From the NCBI RefSeq assembly GCF_003217475.1, contig NZ_QJSP01000002.1, forward strand, positions 62,001 to 126,000: DNA of 64,000 nt. Direction: 5' to 3'. The stretch comes from Williamsia limnetica (GTDB lineage: Bacteria; Actinomycetota; Actinomycetes; Mycobacteriales; Mycobacteriaceae). The notes below the pieces were generated by a model that made no database searches, was not told the origin of the DNA, and saw only the letters and a list, made by a program, of their open reading frames with translations. A program made the position numbers and the translations under genes. This document shows, one piece after another, positions 45,245 through 55,779 of this stretch. Numbering within the stretch: position 1 is the first letter of the stretch; each line of letters begins with the position of its first letter.

Positions 45245-47626
45245 ATGAACCGCAAGACTGTCTTTCGCAACCTGGCGATCGTCGCCGTCATCGTGCTGGC
45301 GATCTGGGGTTGGACCGTGCTCCGGGACGACAACCGCGACTACAAGGCCGTCGACACCTCGGTGGCGATGACCCAACTCAACATCAAGAACGTCGACGAG
45401 GTGCAGATCGACGACCGTGAGCAGACGCTGCGGATGACGTTGAAGGATCCTGTCAACGGCGACAAGAAGATCTCGTCGAAGTATCCGGCCCAGACCACGG
45501 AAGAGGTCTTCGACCGGGTGGACGCCTCGGGCGCCGTCTACCAGACGAACGTCAACAAAGAGTCGTTCCTGATGCAGATGCTGATCTTCATCCTGCCGCT
45601 GATCCTGCTCTTCGGACTGTTCTTCTTCGTGATGAGCCGGATGCAGGGTGGCGGCAAGGGCGGCGTCATGGGCTTCGGCAAGTCCAAGGCCAAAGAGCTC
45701 AACAAGGACATGCCGAGCACCACGTTCGCCGACGTCGCAGGTGCGGACGAGGCGGTCGAAGAACTTTTCGAGATCAAGGACTTCCTGCAGAACCCGGCCC
45801 GTTACCAGGCTCTCGGCGCGAAGATCCCCAAGGGTGTCCTGCTGTTCGGCCCTCCCGGAACCGGTAAGACGCTGCTCGCGCGCGCCGTTGCCGGCGAGGC
45901 CGGCGTCCCCTTCTTCACGATCTCCGGCTCGGACTTCGTAGAGATGTTCGTCGGTGTCGGTGCCTCCCGCGTGCGAGACATGTTCGAGCAGGCGAAGAAG
46001 AACAGCCCCTGCATCATCTTCGTCGACGAGATCGACGCAGTCGGACGTCAGCGTGGGGCCGGCCTCGGCGGTGGACACGACGAGCGGGAACAGACCCTCA
46101 ACCAGCTGCTCGTCGAGATGGACGGATTCGGTGAGCGTTCGGGGGTCATCCTCATCGCAGCCACCAACCGCCCCGACATCCTCGATCCCGCATTGCTTCG
46201 CCCCGGCCGTTTCGACCGGCAGATCCCCGTCGGCAACCCCGACATCGCAGGACGCAAGGCGATCCTGAATGTCCACGCGCAGGGCAAGCCGATCGACGCT
46301 GACGCCGACCTCGACGGTCTGGCCAAGCGGACACCGGGCATGTCCGGAGCGGACCTGGCCAACGTCATCAACGAGGCCGCACTCCTTGCGGCCCGCGAGA
46401 ACCGCACCTCCATCACCGCCGAGCTCCTCGAGGAGTCCGTCGACCGCGTGGTGGGCGGTCCGCGCCGCAAGAGCCGGATCATCAGCGAACACGAAAAGAA
46501 GATCGTCGCGTACCACGAGGGCGGGCACACGCTCGCCGCATGGGCGATGCCCGATCTCGACCCCATCTACAAGGTCACGATCCTGGCCCGCGGACGCACC
46601 GGCGGTCACGCGTTGGCAGTCCCGGAGCAGGACAAAGACCTGATGACCCGGTCGGAGATGATCGCCCGTCTGGTGATGGCCATGGGTGGCCGTGCCGCTG
46701 AAGAACTCGTCTTCCACGAGCCGACCACCGGTGCCTCGTCCGATATCGACCAGGCGACCAAGATCGCGCGGGCGATGGTCACCGAATACGGCATGAGCGC
46801 GCGCCTCGGCGCGGTGCGTTACGGCCAGGAGCAGGGGGACCCGTTCCTGGGCCGGTCGATGGGAGCGCAGTCCGACTACTCGGCCGAGGTCGCCGGTGAG
46901 ATCGACGACGAGGTGCGCCGCCTGATCGAGGCCGCACACACCGAGGCCTGGGCGATTCTCACCGAGTACCGAGACATCCTCGACGTCCTCGCGACCCAAC
47001 TGCTCGAACGCGAAACCCTCACCCGCAAGGATCTCGAGAAGATCTTCGACAAGGTGGAGAAGCGTCCGCGCATCACGACGTTCAACGAGTTCGGTGATCG
47101 CACCCCCAGCGACAAGCCTCCGGTGAAGACCCCGGGTGAGCTGGCGAAGGAGCGGGGCGAGCCGTGGCCGCCGGAACCGCCGCGTTCCCCCGAGCTCGCC
47201 AAGGTCGGGCCGCATACGCAGCCGGGTCCCGGCGAACTACCGGGCCAGCAGTACCCGCCCCAGACCCCGTACCCGCAGCACCAGGGCACGCCCCAACAGG
47301 GTGGGGCGCCCGGTGGCACCCGCCCCGACTACGGCGCTCCCGCGGGTTGGTCGGCCCCAGGTTGGCCCCCCTCCGGTGGCCCGAACGGCGCCGGCCAGAA
47401 CGGTGGACCCCACAACGGTGGTCAGCAGAACGGTGGTCAGCAGAACGGGGGCTACCAGAACGGCGGGTACCAGAACGGTGCGCCGTCCAACGGTGGACAA
47501 CCGCCTGTGAATCCCTACGGTCAGCCTGGTACCCCCTACGGGCAGCCGCCGACGAACGGTCACCACAACGGCGGCCACGATGGCCAGAACGGCCATCCGC
47601 CCTCTAACGGACAGAACGGACAATGA
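45245..47626 (+). CDS. ftsH: ATP-dependent zinc metalloprotease FtsH
   Basis: A 793-residue membrane protease that degrades misfolded or short-lived membrane and cytosolic proteins. There are two N-terminal helices (about 7-25 and 110-130), the AAA module with GPPGTGKT at 202-209, Walker [16 protein letters not shown], the second-region arginines, and the peptidase motif HEGGH at 424-428 with Asp near 501. HEGGH instead of HEAGH is usual in actinobacteria. The last 170 residues are disordered: a Pro-rich part and then repeated Q-N-G-G units ending the protein. It overlaps folE by 4 bp, so it heads the folate operon. Confidence 0.97.
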   Translation: MNRKTVFRNLAIVAVIVLAIWGWTVLRDDNRDYKAVDTSVAMTQLNIKNVDEVQIDDREQTLRMTLKDPVNGDKKISSKYPAQTTEEVFDRVDASGAVYQTNVNKESFLMQMLIFILPLILLFGLFFFVMSRMQGGGKGGVMGFGKSKAKELNKDMPSTTFADVAGADEAVEELFEIKDFLQNPARYQALGAKIPKGVLLFGPPGTGKTLLARAVAGEAGVPFFTISGSDFVEMFVGVGASRVRDMFEQAKKNSPCIIFVDEIDAVGRQRGAGLGGGHDEREQTLNQLLVEMDGFGERSGVILIAATNRPDILDPALLRPGRFDRQIPVGNPDIAGRKAILNVHAQGKPIDADADLDGLAKRTPGMSGADLANVINEAALLAARENRTSITAELLEESVDRVVGGPRRKSRIISEHEKKIVAYHEGGHTLAAWAMPDLDPIYKVTILARGRTGGHALAVPEQDKDLMTRSEMIARLVMAMGGRAAEELVFHEPTTGASSDIDQATKIARAMVTEYGMSARLGAVRYGQEQGDPFLGRSMGAQSDYSAEVAGEIDDEVRRLIEAAHTEAWAILTEYRDILDVLATQLLERETLTRKDLEKIFDKVEKRPRITTFNEFGDRTPSDKPPVKTPGELAKERGEPWPPEPPRSPELAKVGPHTQPGPGELPGQQYPPQTPYPQHQGTPQQGGAPGGTRPDYGAPAGWSAPGWPPSGGPNGAGQNGGPHNGGQQNGGQQNGGYQNGGYQNGAPSNGGQPPVNPYGQPGTPYGQPPTNGHHNGGHDGQNGHPPSNGQNGQ

Positions 47627-48225
47627 CGTCTCGCGAAAAGCTGACCGCAATCACCCCCTTCGACGCCGACCGCGCAGAACGAGCTGTTCGTGAGCTGCTG
47701 ATCGCGGTGGGTGAAGACCCTGATCGTGACGGTCTCAAAGAGACCCCGGCCCGGGTGGCCCGGGCGTATCAAGAGATGTTCGGGGGGCTGCACTCCGACC
47801 CGGACGAGGTCCTCGCGACCACCTTCGATGTCGGACACGACGAGCTGGTGCTCGTCAAAGACATTCCGATGTACTCGACGTGCGAGCACCATCTGGTCTC
47901 GTTCCACGGCGTCGCGCACGTCGGATACATCCCGGGTGCCAGTGGCCAGGTGACTGGGTTGTCCAAGCTGGCCCGGGTCGTCGACCTGTACGCCCGCCGC
48001 CCGCAGGTCCAGGAACGCCTGACCACGCAGATCGCCGATGCGATCGTCCGCAAACTCGAACCGCGGGGCGTGATCGTGGTGATCGAGGCAGAGCACCTGT
48101 GCATGGCGATGCGCGGCATCCGCAAGCCCGGTGCGTCCACCACGACCTCCGCGGTGCGCGGGCAGTTCAAGACCAGCGCGGTGTCGCGCGGCGAAGCCCT
48201 GGATTTGATCTCCCGACGGAGTTGA
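47623..48225 (+). CDS. folE: GTP cyclohydrolase I FolE
   Basis: A 200-residue enzyme that converts GTP to dihydroneopterin triphosphate, the first step of folate synthesis. Zinc ligands are in [11 protein letters not shown] near residue 87 and HLCMAMRGI near 158. The segment [20 protein letters not shown] follows the family. The ATG overlaps the ftsH stop (ATGA). Confidence 0.97.
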   Translation: MTSREKLTAITPFDADRAERAVRELLIAVGEDPDRDGLKETPARVARAYQEMFGGLHSDPDEVLATTFDVGHDELVLVKDIPMYSTCEHHLVSFHGVAHVGYIPGASGQVTGLSKLARVVDLYARRPQVQERLTTQIADAIVRKLEPRGVIVVIEAEHLCMAMRGIRKPGASTTTSAVRGQFKTSAVSRGEALDLISRRS

Positions 48226-48250
48226 TTTCCGCAAGGGAGGGGCTGACCAC

Positions 48251-49144
48251 ATGAGCACGGTCATCGTGGGCGTCGTGAACGTGACAGCTGACTCGTTCTC
48301 CGACGGCGGACGGTACCTGGACACCGACGCTGCCATCGCTCACGGCATCGCACTTGCGAGCAGCGGTGCCGACATCATCGACGTCGGCGGTGAGTCGACT
48401 CGGCCGGGGGCGCAACGGGTCGATCCCGCCCTGGAGATCGCCCGGGTCACCCCCGTCATCAAAGGCCTTGCCGCTCACGGCATAGCGACGTCCGTCGACA
48501 CCATGCGAGCCGTCGTCGCCGAGCAGGCGATCGAGGCAGGCGCCGCGATAGTCAACGATGTGTCGGGCGGACGCAGCGATGCCGACATGGCGAAAGTGGT
48601 GGCGAACGCCCGGGTTCCGTGGATCCTGATGCACTGGCGCCCGTCCGACCCCTCGTTCACCCATCGCCGCGGCGAGAAGGGCGGGTATCGCGACGTGGTC
48701 GCGGAGGTGAGCGGAGAACTGCTCGCGCAGGTCGACGCCGCGACCACCGCCGGGGTCGACCCGGCGACCCTGATCCTGGACCCGGGGCTGGGTTTCGCCA
48801 AGACCGCCGAGCACAACTGGGCTCTGCTGCATGCGCTGCCGACTCTTGTCGGTCTCGGGTACCCGGTGCTTGTCGGCGCCTCCCGGAAACGATTCCTCGG
48901 TTCATTGCTGGCCGACGCCGCCGGTGAGCCGCGCCCTCCCGACGGTCGAGAGATCGCGACGGCTGCGCTCAGCGCGCTGGCGGCAGCGAACGGCGCATGG
49001 GGTGTGCGTGTGCACGATGTCGCTGCGAGCCGGGATGCGGTGGCGGTTGCCGATGCGTGGGCCGCGGGCGCCGCCCGGCCGGCAGCGGCACACGGAACTC
49101 GACCGCACTTCGGGGTCGACCAGGCGAAGGGACACGATGGCTGA
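48251..49144 (+). CDS. folP: Dihydropteroate synthase FolP
   Basis: A 297-residue TIM-barrel enzyme that condenses pterin pyrophosphate with p-aminobenzoate; the sulfonamide target. [12 protein letters not shown] is at residues 9-20, [11 protein letters not shown] near 44, NDVSGG near 101, and DPGLGFAKT near 177. The ATG at 48251 follows GGGAGG. The stop lies 8 bp inside folB. Confidence 0.97.
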   Translation: MSTVIVGVVNVTADSFSDGGRYLDTDAAIAHGIALASSGADIIDVGGESTRPGAQRVDPALEIARVTPVIKGLAAHGIATSVDTMRAVVAEQAIEAGAAIVNDVSGGRSDADMAKVVANARVPWILMHWRPSDPSFTHRRGEKGGYRDVVAEVSGELLAQVDAATTAGVDPATLILDPGLGFAKTAEHNWALLHALPTLVGLGYPVLVGASRKRFLGSLLADAAGEPRPPDGREIATAALSALAAANGAWGVRVHDVAASRDAVAVADAWAAGAARPAAAHGTRPHFGVDQAKGHDG

Positions 49145-49511
49145 TCGAATCGAATTGCGTGGGTTGAAGGTTCGGGGAAACCACGGCGTTTTTGATCACG
49201 AGCGCCAGGACGGTCAGGATTTTGTCGTCGACGTCATCCTGTGGGTGGATTCGCGGATCGCGGCGGCCACCGACGATCTCGCCGACACCGTCGACTACGG
49301 GGCGCTGGCCCATCTGGCGTACGACATCATCGCCGGGACCCCTCGCAATCTCATCGAGACGGTCGCCGCGGAGATCGCGGACCGGATCATGCTGGAGACC
49401 GAACAGGTGCTGGCGTGTGAGGTGACACTGCACAAGCCCTCGGCACCAATCGATCTGGCGTTCGACGATGTCGCGGTGGTGGCGAGACGCTCTCGCAAGG
49501 GTTCCCAGTGA
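49137..49511 (+). CDS. folB: Dihydroneopterin aldolase FolB
   Basis: A 124-residue enzyme that cleaves dihydroneopterin to hydroxymethyldihydropterin. Markers are [17 protein letters not shown] near residue 7 with the active-site Glu, [10 protein letters not shown] near 50, and [10 protein letters not shown] near 100 with the catalytic Lys. The ATG at 49137 overlaps the folP end by 8 bp and the gene overlaps folK by 4 bp. Confidence 0.96.
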   Translation: MADRIELRGLKVRGNHGVFDHERQDGQDFVVDVILWVDSRIAAATDDLADTVDYGALAHLAYDIIAGTPRNLIETVAAEIADRIMLETEQVLACEVTLHKPSAPIDLAFDDVAVVARRSRKGSQ

Positions 49512-50041
49512 CCCGGGCGGTGTTGTCGATCGGCTCCAACATCGGTGACCGACTGGCCCATCTGCAGTTGGTGTGTGAGCGATTGGGGACCGCGGTCGTC
49601 GCCGCGTCCGGGGTGTACTCCACCCCGCCCTGGGGCGGCGTGGAGCAGGAAGAATTCCTCAACGCCGTGCTGATCGTCGATGATGACGAGCGTGATGGCA
49701 GGCAGTGGTTGGCGGCCGGTCAGGAATTGGAGCGGGAGGCGGATCGGGTACGCGTGCAGCGCTGGGGTCCAAGGACTCTCGACGTGGACGTGATCTCGAT
49801 GCCGTACGACGACACCGAGGTGATCTCGGATGACCCGGTGCTGACCCTGCCGCACCCGCGCGCCGCGGAGCGGGCTTTTGTACTCGTCCCATGGCTCGAG
49901 GCCGACCCCGGCGCAGCCGTGTGGCATGCCGGTGTCAGGGTGCCGGTGGTGGAGTTGCTCGCCGCACTGCCCGCGTCCGAGCGTGACGGCGTCACCCGCA
50001 CCGACGACCGGCTGGTCATCACCGGCAGCGGGCCTCGATGA
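49508..50041 (+). CDS. folK: Hydroxymethyldihydropterin pyrophosphokinase FolK
   Basis: A 177-residue kinase that activates the pterin for Fol[16 protein letters not shown] is near residue 5, [18 protein letters not shown] near 38, and [12 protein letters not shown] near 86 with the magnesium acids. The GTG at 49508 overlaps the folB stop (GTGA). Confidence 0.96.
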   Translation: MTRAVLSIGSNIGDRLAHLQLVCERLGTAVVAASGVYSTPPWGGVEQEEFLNAVLIVDDDERDGRQWLAAGQELEREADRVRVQRWGPRTLDVDVISMPYDDTEVISDDPVLTLPHPRAAERAFVLVPWLEADPGAAVWHAGVRVPVVELLAALPASERDGVTRTDDRLVITGSGPR

Positions 50042-50538
50042 GAGGCGATCCGCCCGAGAACGAGAACGCGATGGGTCCCACCCGGGTGCGCGACCTGTCG
50101 ATCCTGGCCGCAGTGATCGCCGTCGTCGTCTTCCTCGTGGTCCGGATCAGTTACGGGTCCATGCCGCCGCTGCCGTTGCTCGCCGGAATCGTCCTGTATG
50201 TGCTTGCGGCCCTTGAAGTTGTCATCGCCTTTGTGGTTCGGGCCCGGGTCGCAGGCAGGCAGGTCGGCTCTCATCACGGCCAATTGCACCCGTTGACCGC
50301 CGCCCGGGTTCTGGCGCTGGCCAAGGCGTCGGCGATCCTCGGGGCCATCGCCACCGGTGTCTGGGCCGGCACCCTGGTGTATCTGCTCAGCCAACAGGGC
50401 GATCTGGCGGCGGCGGAGCACGACCGGCCCGGCACGATCATCGGGTTGATCGGCGGTGTGTTGCTGGCGGCCGCAGCGCTCTGGCTCGAATATTGCTGCC
50501 GCACGCCTGACGACCCGTCCGACGATCTCGTCACGTGA
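50038..50538 (+). CDS. DUF3180 membrane protein (Rv3605c-like)
   Basis: A 166-residue protein with four helices (about 20-40, 45-70, 95-120 and 130-150) and the segment [19 protein letters not shown] typical of the family. No activity is known. It is coupled to folK by a 4-bp overlap, a linkage conserved in the order. Confidence 0.88.
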   Translation: MRGDPPENENAMGPTRVRDLSILAAVIAVVVFLVVRISYGSMPPLPLLAGIVLYVLAALEVVIAFVVRARVAGRQVGSHHGQLHPLTAARVLALAKASAILGAIATGVWAGTLVYLLSQQGDLAAAEHDRPGTIIGLIGGVLLAAAALWLEYCCRTPDDPSDDLVT

Positions 50539-50638
50539 GGACGCGAGGCAACAGCGGATATCGGCGAACCGGCACCGGATCGAGCTCCCATAACGGGACT
50601 TGCCGAACCAAGTGTCGGATCGATGCGATCTCGAACGG

Positions 50639-50644
50639 TATGTT
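50639..50644 (+). promoter_or_regulatory. Leaderless-type -10 box
   Basis: TATGTT ends 6 bp before the ATG at 50651, which has no ribosome site. Confidence 0.45.
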
Positions 50645-50650
50645 TGCCCA

Positions 50651-51829
50651 ATGACCACCTCCGCTGGCCGTTCGGCTGATGCCAGAAGAGCCCGTCGTGG
50701 TCCCGGTCAGTGGCTGCTGGGTGTGCTGCTGCTGTTCGCGCTCGGTTCCAGCGTCTTCATGATCATCACCTCCGAGATGAGCATCGCCGGGTCACTCGCG
50801 GTGATCACCGCGCTCTGGGCGGCCGTCATCGGCGCCATTCTGGTGACCAAGTACCGCAGGCAGGCCGATTCGTCCGAGGCGAAGGCCCGAGATCTGCGAT
50901 TGGTGTACGAGCTGCAGCTCGAACGCGAGATCACCGCTCGGCGGCAATACGAACTCGGCGTCGAGTCGCAGATCCGCAAGGAGGTCGGTGCCGAGTCCGG
51001 CGAGGAGTTGCGGGCACTCAAATCCGAACTCGCGTCGCTACGGGCGAGCCTGGAGCAGCTGCTCGGTGAGTTGCCCGACGAACGGATCGCGTTGGTACGC
51101 GAACGTCTGCCCGAACTCGAGCACCGCTCGCGGCACACGGGCTTCGGTGTCGACGAGTCACGCTTCGGGGGCGATCGGCCGAGCGGGTTCGCGTACTCCG
51201 AGCCTTCGTTCGGGAGTGCGCCGCTGGTTCCGGACGACGGTGCGGTCGCTGAACGCGACTTCGCCTCCACGGCGCCGCCGTCAGATCAGTCCGAGCGCGG
51301 TGACCGGAACGATATGACCGAGGTCATCCCGGTGGTCACCGACGACGACCCGTTGCCGGCCGAGGCCGCGGATCCCCCCGCTCCCCAGCCATACGATCCG
51401 CCTTTCGTTCCCGAGGCCTACGGCTCAGAACCCGAGGTACCTCAGCCGCTCGACCCCGAGCTGGTCGAAGACGGTGCTGCGCAACCCGAACCCCTTCGGG
51501 TCCCCGTTGCCGGTGCAGACGAGGCAGCTGCAGGCTCGGCGGCAGGACGTCACTCCGGTGGCACTCGCCACCGTGCCCAGACGCCCACCGATGGAGAGGC
51601 TCCCGGCGACGAGCAGCCGGTACCGGCGTTCGTGGACGAGACCCCGACCGATGAGTGGGAGGTCGCTGCGCCTCCCGAAGGCGGCATACCCGACGCGCTT
51701 CTCGCCGACGACGCCGACGGCGTTCCCGAACTACCCGGAGCTCACGCGTCCGGACGCTCGGTGTCCGAACTCTTGACGGGATTCGAGTCCTCGACTCCCG
51801 GCGGTGGTCGCCGCCGTCGTCGCGACTGA
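50651..51829 (+). CDS. Membrane protein with coiled coil and long acidic tail (Rv3604c-like)
   Basis: A 392-residue protein. Two helices (about 20-40 and 47-68) are followed by a coiled coil (about 70-150, rich in Glu, Arg and Leu) and a long disordered acidic, Pro-rich region to about 365. The end holds SVSELLTGFESS and a basic RRRRR cluster. It resembles Rv3604c by position and layout (DUF6779, from memory). The role is unknown; a scaffold in envelope growth is one guess. Confidence 0.8.
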   Translation: MTTSAGRSADARRARRGPGQWLLGVLLLFALGSSVFMIITSEMSIAGSLAVITALWAAVIGAILVTKYRRQADSSEAKARDLRLVYELQLEREITARRQYELGVESQIRKEVGAESGEELRALKSELASLRASLEQLLGELPDERIALVRERLPELEHRSRHTGFGVDESRFGGDRPSGFAYSEPSFGSAPLVPDDGAVAERDFASTAPPSDQSERGDRNDMTEVIPVVTDDDPLPAEAADPPAPQPYDPPFVPEAYGSEPEVPQPLDPELVEDGAAQPEPLRVPVAGADEAAAGSAAGRHSGGTRHRAQTPTDGEAPGDEQPVPAFVDETPTDEWEVAAPPEGGIPDALLADDADGVPELPGAHASGRSVSELLTGFESSTPGGGRRRRRD

Positions 51830-51980
51830 CGGACCCGGCTGGGCCCAGAAGAAGACCTGAGGCGGGTGAGCCCGGTCACAGGTATTGGCGGTTCGGCTCG
51901 TACTGGTTCTATTCTCGCTGCGGAACGTCTGGTACCCGCGGCTGAGCCAACAGCGGGACTGGAACGAATGGAGGACGACG

Positions 51981-52874
51981 GTGACCTCGACGGGGATTAC
52001 CAATTGGCCCGCGCCTGCCCGCCTGACGGTGGGCATCGTGTCTGCGGGCCGAGTGGGGACCACGATCGGTCAGGCACTCGAGCGTGCAGACCACGTGGTC
52101 GGCGCCGTCTGGGCCGGATCGGCCGCATCTCGCGACCGCGCGCGGCGTCGACTCCCGGAGTCACAGATACTCCAGCCCGCCGAGGTCGCGGCACGCTGTG
52201 AGCTGTTGATCCTCGCCGTCCCCGATGACCGATTGGTGACGGTGATCGCAGAACTCGCCGCGTCCGGATCGGTGCGGCCGGGCACGATCGTCGCCCACAC
52301 CGCAGGAGCACTCGGCGTCCGCGTCCTCGATCCGTTGACCGACCTGGGGGCCTTGCCGCTGGCTCTGCATCCGGCGATGACGTTCATCGGCTCAGAAGAA
52401 GACACCGATCGCCTGCGTACCTGCTGCTTCGGCATCACCGCCGCCGACGATGTCGGGCTCGCCATCGGACAGTCCCTGGTGCTGGAGATGGGGGCAGAAC
52501 CGGTTCACATCCGCGAGAGCGACCGGACGCTCTATCACGCCGCCGTCGCGCACGGCGCGAATCACCTGGTGGCGCTGGTCAGCGATGCTGCAGCGGCTTT
52601 GCGCACGGTGCTGGTCGGGCAGGATGTCAGCGCGGAACGGATCCTCGGGCCGATTCTCGTCGCAGCGCTCGACAACACACTGCGGTCGGGTCCGAAAGCC
52701 CTCACGGGCCCGGTGATGCGCGGCGACACCGCGGCGGTCGCGCGGCATCTGGCAGCCCTGTCGGCCACCGATGAGGGCATCGCGCAGGGATACCGGGCCA
52801 TGGCCCGCCGCGCGGCCTCGTACACCGACCCACCTGCAGACATGATCGAACTGCTCGCAGGTGATCAGTCATGA
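51981..52874 (+). CDS. Rossmann-like/DUF2520 protein (Rv3603c-like)
   Basis: A 297-residue protein resembling 6-phosphogluconate-dehydrogenase-like reductases. The nucleotide motif GIVSAGRVGTTIGQAL lies near residue 18, and LHPAMTFIG and HAAVAHGANHLVALVSDA follow. The family sits beside pantothenate genes and may be a dehydrogenase or ketopantoate-reductase-like enzyme, which is unproven. The GTG at 51981 has GGAGG upstream; earlier in-frame starts lack this. Its stop overlaps a mini-ORF leading to panC. Confidence 0.85.
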   Translation: MTSTGITNWPAPARLTVGIVSAGRVGTTIGQALERADHVVGAVWAGSAASRDRARRRLPESQILQPAEVAARCELLILAVPDDRLVTVIAELAASGSVRPGTIVAHTAGALGVRVLDPLTDLGALPLALHPAMTFIGSEEDTDRLRTCCFGITAADDVGLAIGQSLVLEMGAEPVHIRESDRTLYHAAVAHGANHLVALVSDAAAALRTVLVGQDVSAERILGPILVAALDNTLRSGPKALTGPVMRGDTAAVARHLAALSATDEGIAQGYRAMARRAASYTDPPADMIELLAGDQS

Positions 52875-52924
52875 GCGGCAAGATCGATACCAGGAGTGAC
52901 GTGACCGGATCAGGAGCGATGTGA
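52871..52924 (+). CDS. 17-codon mini-ORF bridging to panC
   Basis: ATG at 52871 overlaps the previous stop (ATGA) and the TGA at 52922-52924 overlaps the panC GTG at 52921. It encodes [17 protein letters not shown]. It may simply carry ribosomes from one gene to the next. No independent function is implied. Confidence 0.3.
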   Translation: MSGKIDTRSDVTGSGAM

Positions 52925-53823
52925 CCGCCGAAAAGCCCTACACTGCAGGTCAACTGACGGTCCACCGCGACCCTGCGGTGCTGAACAAGGTCAGCCGGGC
53001 GCTGCGTTCGACCGGCAAGCGTGTGGTGTTGGTGCCGACGATGGGCGCACTGCACGACGGGCACCTCGAACTCGTCAGGGCAGCCAAAGGGAAGGGCGAC
53101 GCGGTCGTCATCGTCTCGATCTTCGTCAATCCGCTGCAGTTCGGTGCCGGCGAAGACCTCGACGCCTACCCGCGCACGTTCAAGAAAGACTGTGACCTGT
53201 TGCGCAGGGCCGGCGTCGAACTCGTCTTCGCTCCAGGGGTCTCCGACATGTATCCGACCGGTCCGCGAACCACCGTGCATCCCGGCCCGCTCGGGAGTGA
53301 ACTCGAAGGCGGTTCCCGGCCAACCCATTTCGCCGGAATGCTCACGGTGGTACTCAAACTCCTGAACATCGCAGCACCGATGGCGGCGTACTTCGGAGAG
53401 AAGGACTACCAGCAGCTGGTCCTGATCCGGCAGATGGTCAGCGATCTGAACCTGGACGTGCAGATCGTCGGAGTGCCGACGGTGCGGGAATCGGACGGCC
53501 TCGCGATGTCCTCACGCAACCGCTACCTCGACCCCACGCAGCGTGAGCTGGCGACCTCCCTGTCCGCGGCCCTGGTGGCGGGGGCCTACTCGGCCGCCGG
53601 CGGTGAAGCAGCCATCCTGGACACCGCACGATCGGTGCTGGCCCACCACCCGGAGATCGAGGTCGACTATCTCGAACTACGGGGGACGGGTCTGCAACCT
53701 CCACCCGAACGTGGCGACGGCAGGCTGCTGGTCGCCGCCAGAATCGGCTCCGCCCGGCTAATCGACAACGTCGGCGTGGCCATCGGCACCGGGTTTCTTG
53801 AAAGAGGAGAGAACACACCATGA
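52921..53823 (+). CDS. panC: Pantothenate synthetase PanC
   Basis: A 300-residue ligase that joins pantoate and beta-alanine with [19 protein letters not shown] near residue 38 carries the nucleotidyl-transferase HxGH motif. [20 protein letters not shown] is near 160 and [10 protein letters not shown] near 196. The GTG at 52921 has CAGGAG upstream. It overlaps panD by 4 bp. Confidence 0.97.
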   Translation: MTAEKPYTAGQLTVHRDPAVLNKVSRALRSTGKRVVLVPTMGALHDGHLELVRAAKGKGDAVVIVSIFVNPLQFGAGEDLDAYPRTFKKDCDLLRRAGVELVFAPGVSDMYPTGPRTTVHPGPLGSELEGGSRPTHFAGMLTVVLKLLNIAAPMAAYFGEKDYQQLVLIRQMVSDLNLDVQIVGVPTVRESDGLAMSSRNRYLDPTQRELATSLSAALVAGAYSAAGGEAAILDTARSVLAHHPEIEVDYLELRGTGLQPPPERGDGRLLVAARIGSARLIDNVGVAIGTGFLERGENTP

Positions 53824-54248
53824 TTCGCACCATGATGACGTCGAAGATCCACCGCGCAACCGTGACCCAGGCGGACCTGCACTACGTCGGTTCCGTCACG
53901 GTCGACACCGACCTCCTCGATGCGGCAGGCCTCATCGAGGGGGAGCAGGTCTCGATCGTCGACATCACGAACGGCGCCCGGCTCGAGACCTACGTGATCG
54001 CCGGTCCACGCGGCTCCGGTGTCATCGGGATCAACGGTGCGGCAGCGCATCTGGTGCACCCGGGCGATCTGGTGATCCTGATCGCGTACGGCGGCCTGAA
54101 CGAAGAAGAGGTGCAGCAGTATCGGCCCCGGGTCGTGTTCGTCGACGAGCAGAACCGGATCGTCGAGCTCGGCGCCGACCCCGCCCACGCGCCCGCCGGC
54201 ACTGATCTGCGGGACCCGAGGGAGCTGCTCTCGGGCAGCACGGCCTGA
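53820..54248 (+). CDS. panD: Aspartate 1-decarboxylase PanD
   Basis: A 142-residue proenzyme that makes beta-alanine for PanC. It self-cleaves between Gly24 and Ser25 (HYVGSVTVD), leaving a pyruvoyl group on Ser25; both residues are exactly placed. [15 protein letters not shown] near 70 is also conserved. The ATG overlaps the panC stop (ATGA). Confidence 0.97.
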   Translation: MIRTMMTSKIHRATVTQADLHYVGSVTVDTDLLDAAGLIEGEQVSIVDITNGARLETYVIAGPRGSGVIGINGAAAHLVHPGDLVILIAYGGLNEEEVQQYRPRVVFVDEQNRIVELGADPAHAPAGTDLRDPRELLSGSTA

Positions 54249-54249
54249 C

Positions 54250-55062
54250 ATGCTGCTCGCGCTGGATGTGGGGAACACCAACATCCACCTCGGCGTCTAT
54301 GCCGGCCAGGGCGCCCACGCGCGGCTGGTCCGGGATTGGCGCATGCGCACCGAACCGAGGATGACCGCTGACGAGCTGGCGCTCAACATTCGCGGCCTGC
54401 TGGGCTCCGACATCGATCAGGTGACCGCGGTAGTCGGTCTGTCGACGGTGCCGTCGCTCCTTCGGGAGATGCGAGTGATGGTGGGCAAGTACTACGGACC
54501 CGGACCTCACGTCCTGCTCGAACCAGGTGTGCGGACCGGGGTTCCGCTGCTCGTCGACAACCCCAAAGAAGTAGGCACCGACCGGGTCGCGAATGCGCTG
54601 GCGGCCTATACGGCCTACCAGCGCGGGTGCATCGTGGTGGACTTCGGTACCACGACGCTGGTGGACGTGGTCTCGGCCAAGGGGGAGTTCCTCGGAGGCG
54701 CGATCGCTCCCGGCATCGACCTCGCCGTGGAGGCGCTGGCCGCACGAACGGTCACGCTGCGCACGGTCGAGCTGCTGCCCCCGCGCAGCGTCGTCGGCAA
54801 GAACACCGTCGAAGCTCTGCAGTCGGGCATCTTGTACGGTTTCGCGGGCCAGGTCGACGGCCTCGTGTCGCGGGTGCGACGCGAGGTTCCCGGTTTCGAC
54901 GGAGACGCGATCGCCGTCATCGCGACCGGTTACCTGGCGCCACTGGTCTTCGACGAATGCACGAGTCTGCAGCACCACGAGCCGACCCTGACCCTGGACG
55001 GGTTGCGCTTGGTCTATGAGCGCCAGCGGGATGCCCGTACCCGATCGCGGCCGCAGCTCTGA
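54250..55062 (+). CDS. coaX: Type III pantothenate kinase CoaX
   Basis: A 270-residue kinase that starts coenzyme A synthesis. LLALDVGNTNIHLGVY at residue 2 is the phosphate-binding loop, TDRVANALAAY near 114 binds pantothenate, and VVDFGTTTLVDVV near 128 holds the catalytic region. It lies one base after the panD stop, so panC-panD-coaX form one unit. Confidence 0.96.
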   Translation: MLLALDVGNTNIHLGVYAGQGAHARLVRDWRMRTEPRMTADELALNIRGLLGSDIDQVTAVVGLSTVPSLLREMRVMVGKYYGPGPHVLLEPGVRTGVPLLVDNPKEVGTDRVANALAAYTAYQRGCIVVDFGTTTLVDVVSAKGEFLGGAIAPGIDLAVEALAARTVTLRTVELLPPRSVVGKNTVEALQSGILYGFAGQVDGLVSRVRREVPGFDGDAIAVIATGYLAPLVFDECTSLQHHEPTLTLDGLRLVYERQRDARTRSRPQL

Positions 55063-55239
55063 GCGAGCTCCGCGAAGATCCTCGGCGGTGCACTGGTGCG
55101 TGCGGGCCGGCTATGGCAGAATCTGCTCCGTGATGAACCGGAGCTGTCAGGAGTGTTGTCGGGGCTGAATGCCTCTCGATGACCCCTGTGCCCGATCTCG
55201 GCGGCCGCCGGCCGCTGATCACATCTGAAAGTTCTCCCG

Positions 55240-55707
55240 ATGTCAGTGCTCACCGCACCCTTGTCAGACGTCCACCCTCACATCGACGCACCCAGTCGTC
55301 CCGCCGAGCCGATGACCGCCCGGGCTTCCGCGCCGTTGTCCATCTCCGCCGATCAGTTCGGGCCCGCCCTGCGCAGCGGCGCAACGGCGATCGACATCCG
55401 TAGCCAGACCGATCGGGATCTGGACGGAATCTTGTTGGGCGCGTTGGCGATTCCGGCCGAAGTCGTGCTCGCGCGGCTCGTACCCGGCACCGCTGCGTCG
55501 CTGTCGAGCGCTGATCTCGGGCGACGATGGGTGTTGGTGGGCCGCGACGGTCACGACGCCGAGATGCTGACCTGGCGACTGCAGGCGCTAGGTGTCACCG
55601 GCGCGCGGTTCGTCGCAGGCGGACAGCAACTGTTGTCTCGCTCGGGTACTCGCGGACCGCTCGGCGCGCATACCGCCCGCGACCTGGAGACCTACTCGGC
55701 ACACTGA
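55240..55707 (+). CDS. Rhodanese-fold protein without catalytic cysteine
   Basis: A 155-residue protein. A low-complexity start of about 30 residues precedes a rhodanese-like domain: AIDIRSQTDRDLDGILLGAL near 50 and RWVLVGRDGHDAEMLTWRLQ near 92. In active rhodaneses the loop begins with Cys (C-R-x-G-x-R/S); here Gly replaces it, so sulfur transfer is unlikely. It lies between coaX and lysS. The 177 bp before it hold no clear promoter. Confidence 0.7.
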   Translation: MSVLTAPLSDVHPHIDAPSRPAEPMTARASAPLSISADQFGPALRSGATAIDIRSQTDRDLDGILLGALAIPAEVVLARLVPGTAASLSSADLGRRWVLVGRDGHDAEMLTWRLQALGVTGARFVAGGQQLLSRSGTRGPLGAHTARDLETYSAH

Positions 55708-55766
55708 CGCGGGCGGCACGGATCGCTGCGCGGCTCGATGAATTCGGCAGTGTTCTTCGCGGCCGA

Positions 55767-55772
55767 TAGGGT
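55767..55772 (+). promoter_or_regulatory. Leaderless-type -10 box of lysS
   Basis: TAGGGT is 7 bp before the GTG start at 55780, and no ribosome site precedes it. Confidence 0.5.
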
Positions 55773-55779
55773 CGCCTGT

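Noticed and set aside
46511-46529. HEGGH in FtsH instead of the textbook HEAGH
   Set aside because: This form is normal in actinobacterial FtsH, so it is not a defect.
45242-47215. A 657-codon open frame antisense to ftsH (and similar long antisense frames at 2871-4331, 7752-9320, 27595-29001 and 61838-63274)
   Set aside because: High GC makes long mirror frames common. Their translations are low-complexity, rich in Asp, Arg and Val, with no motifs, and they lie exactly opposite strong genes.
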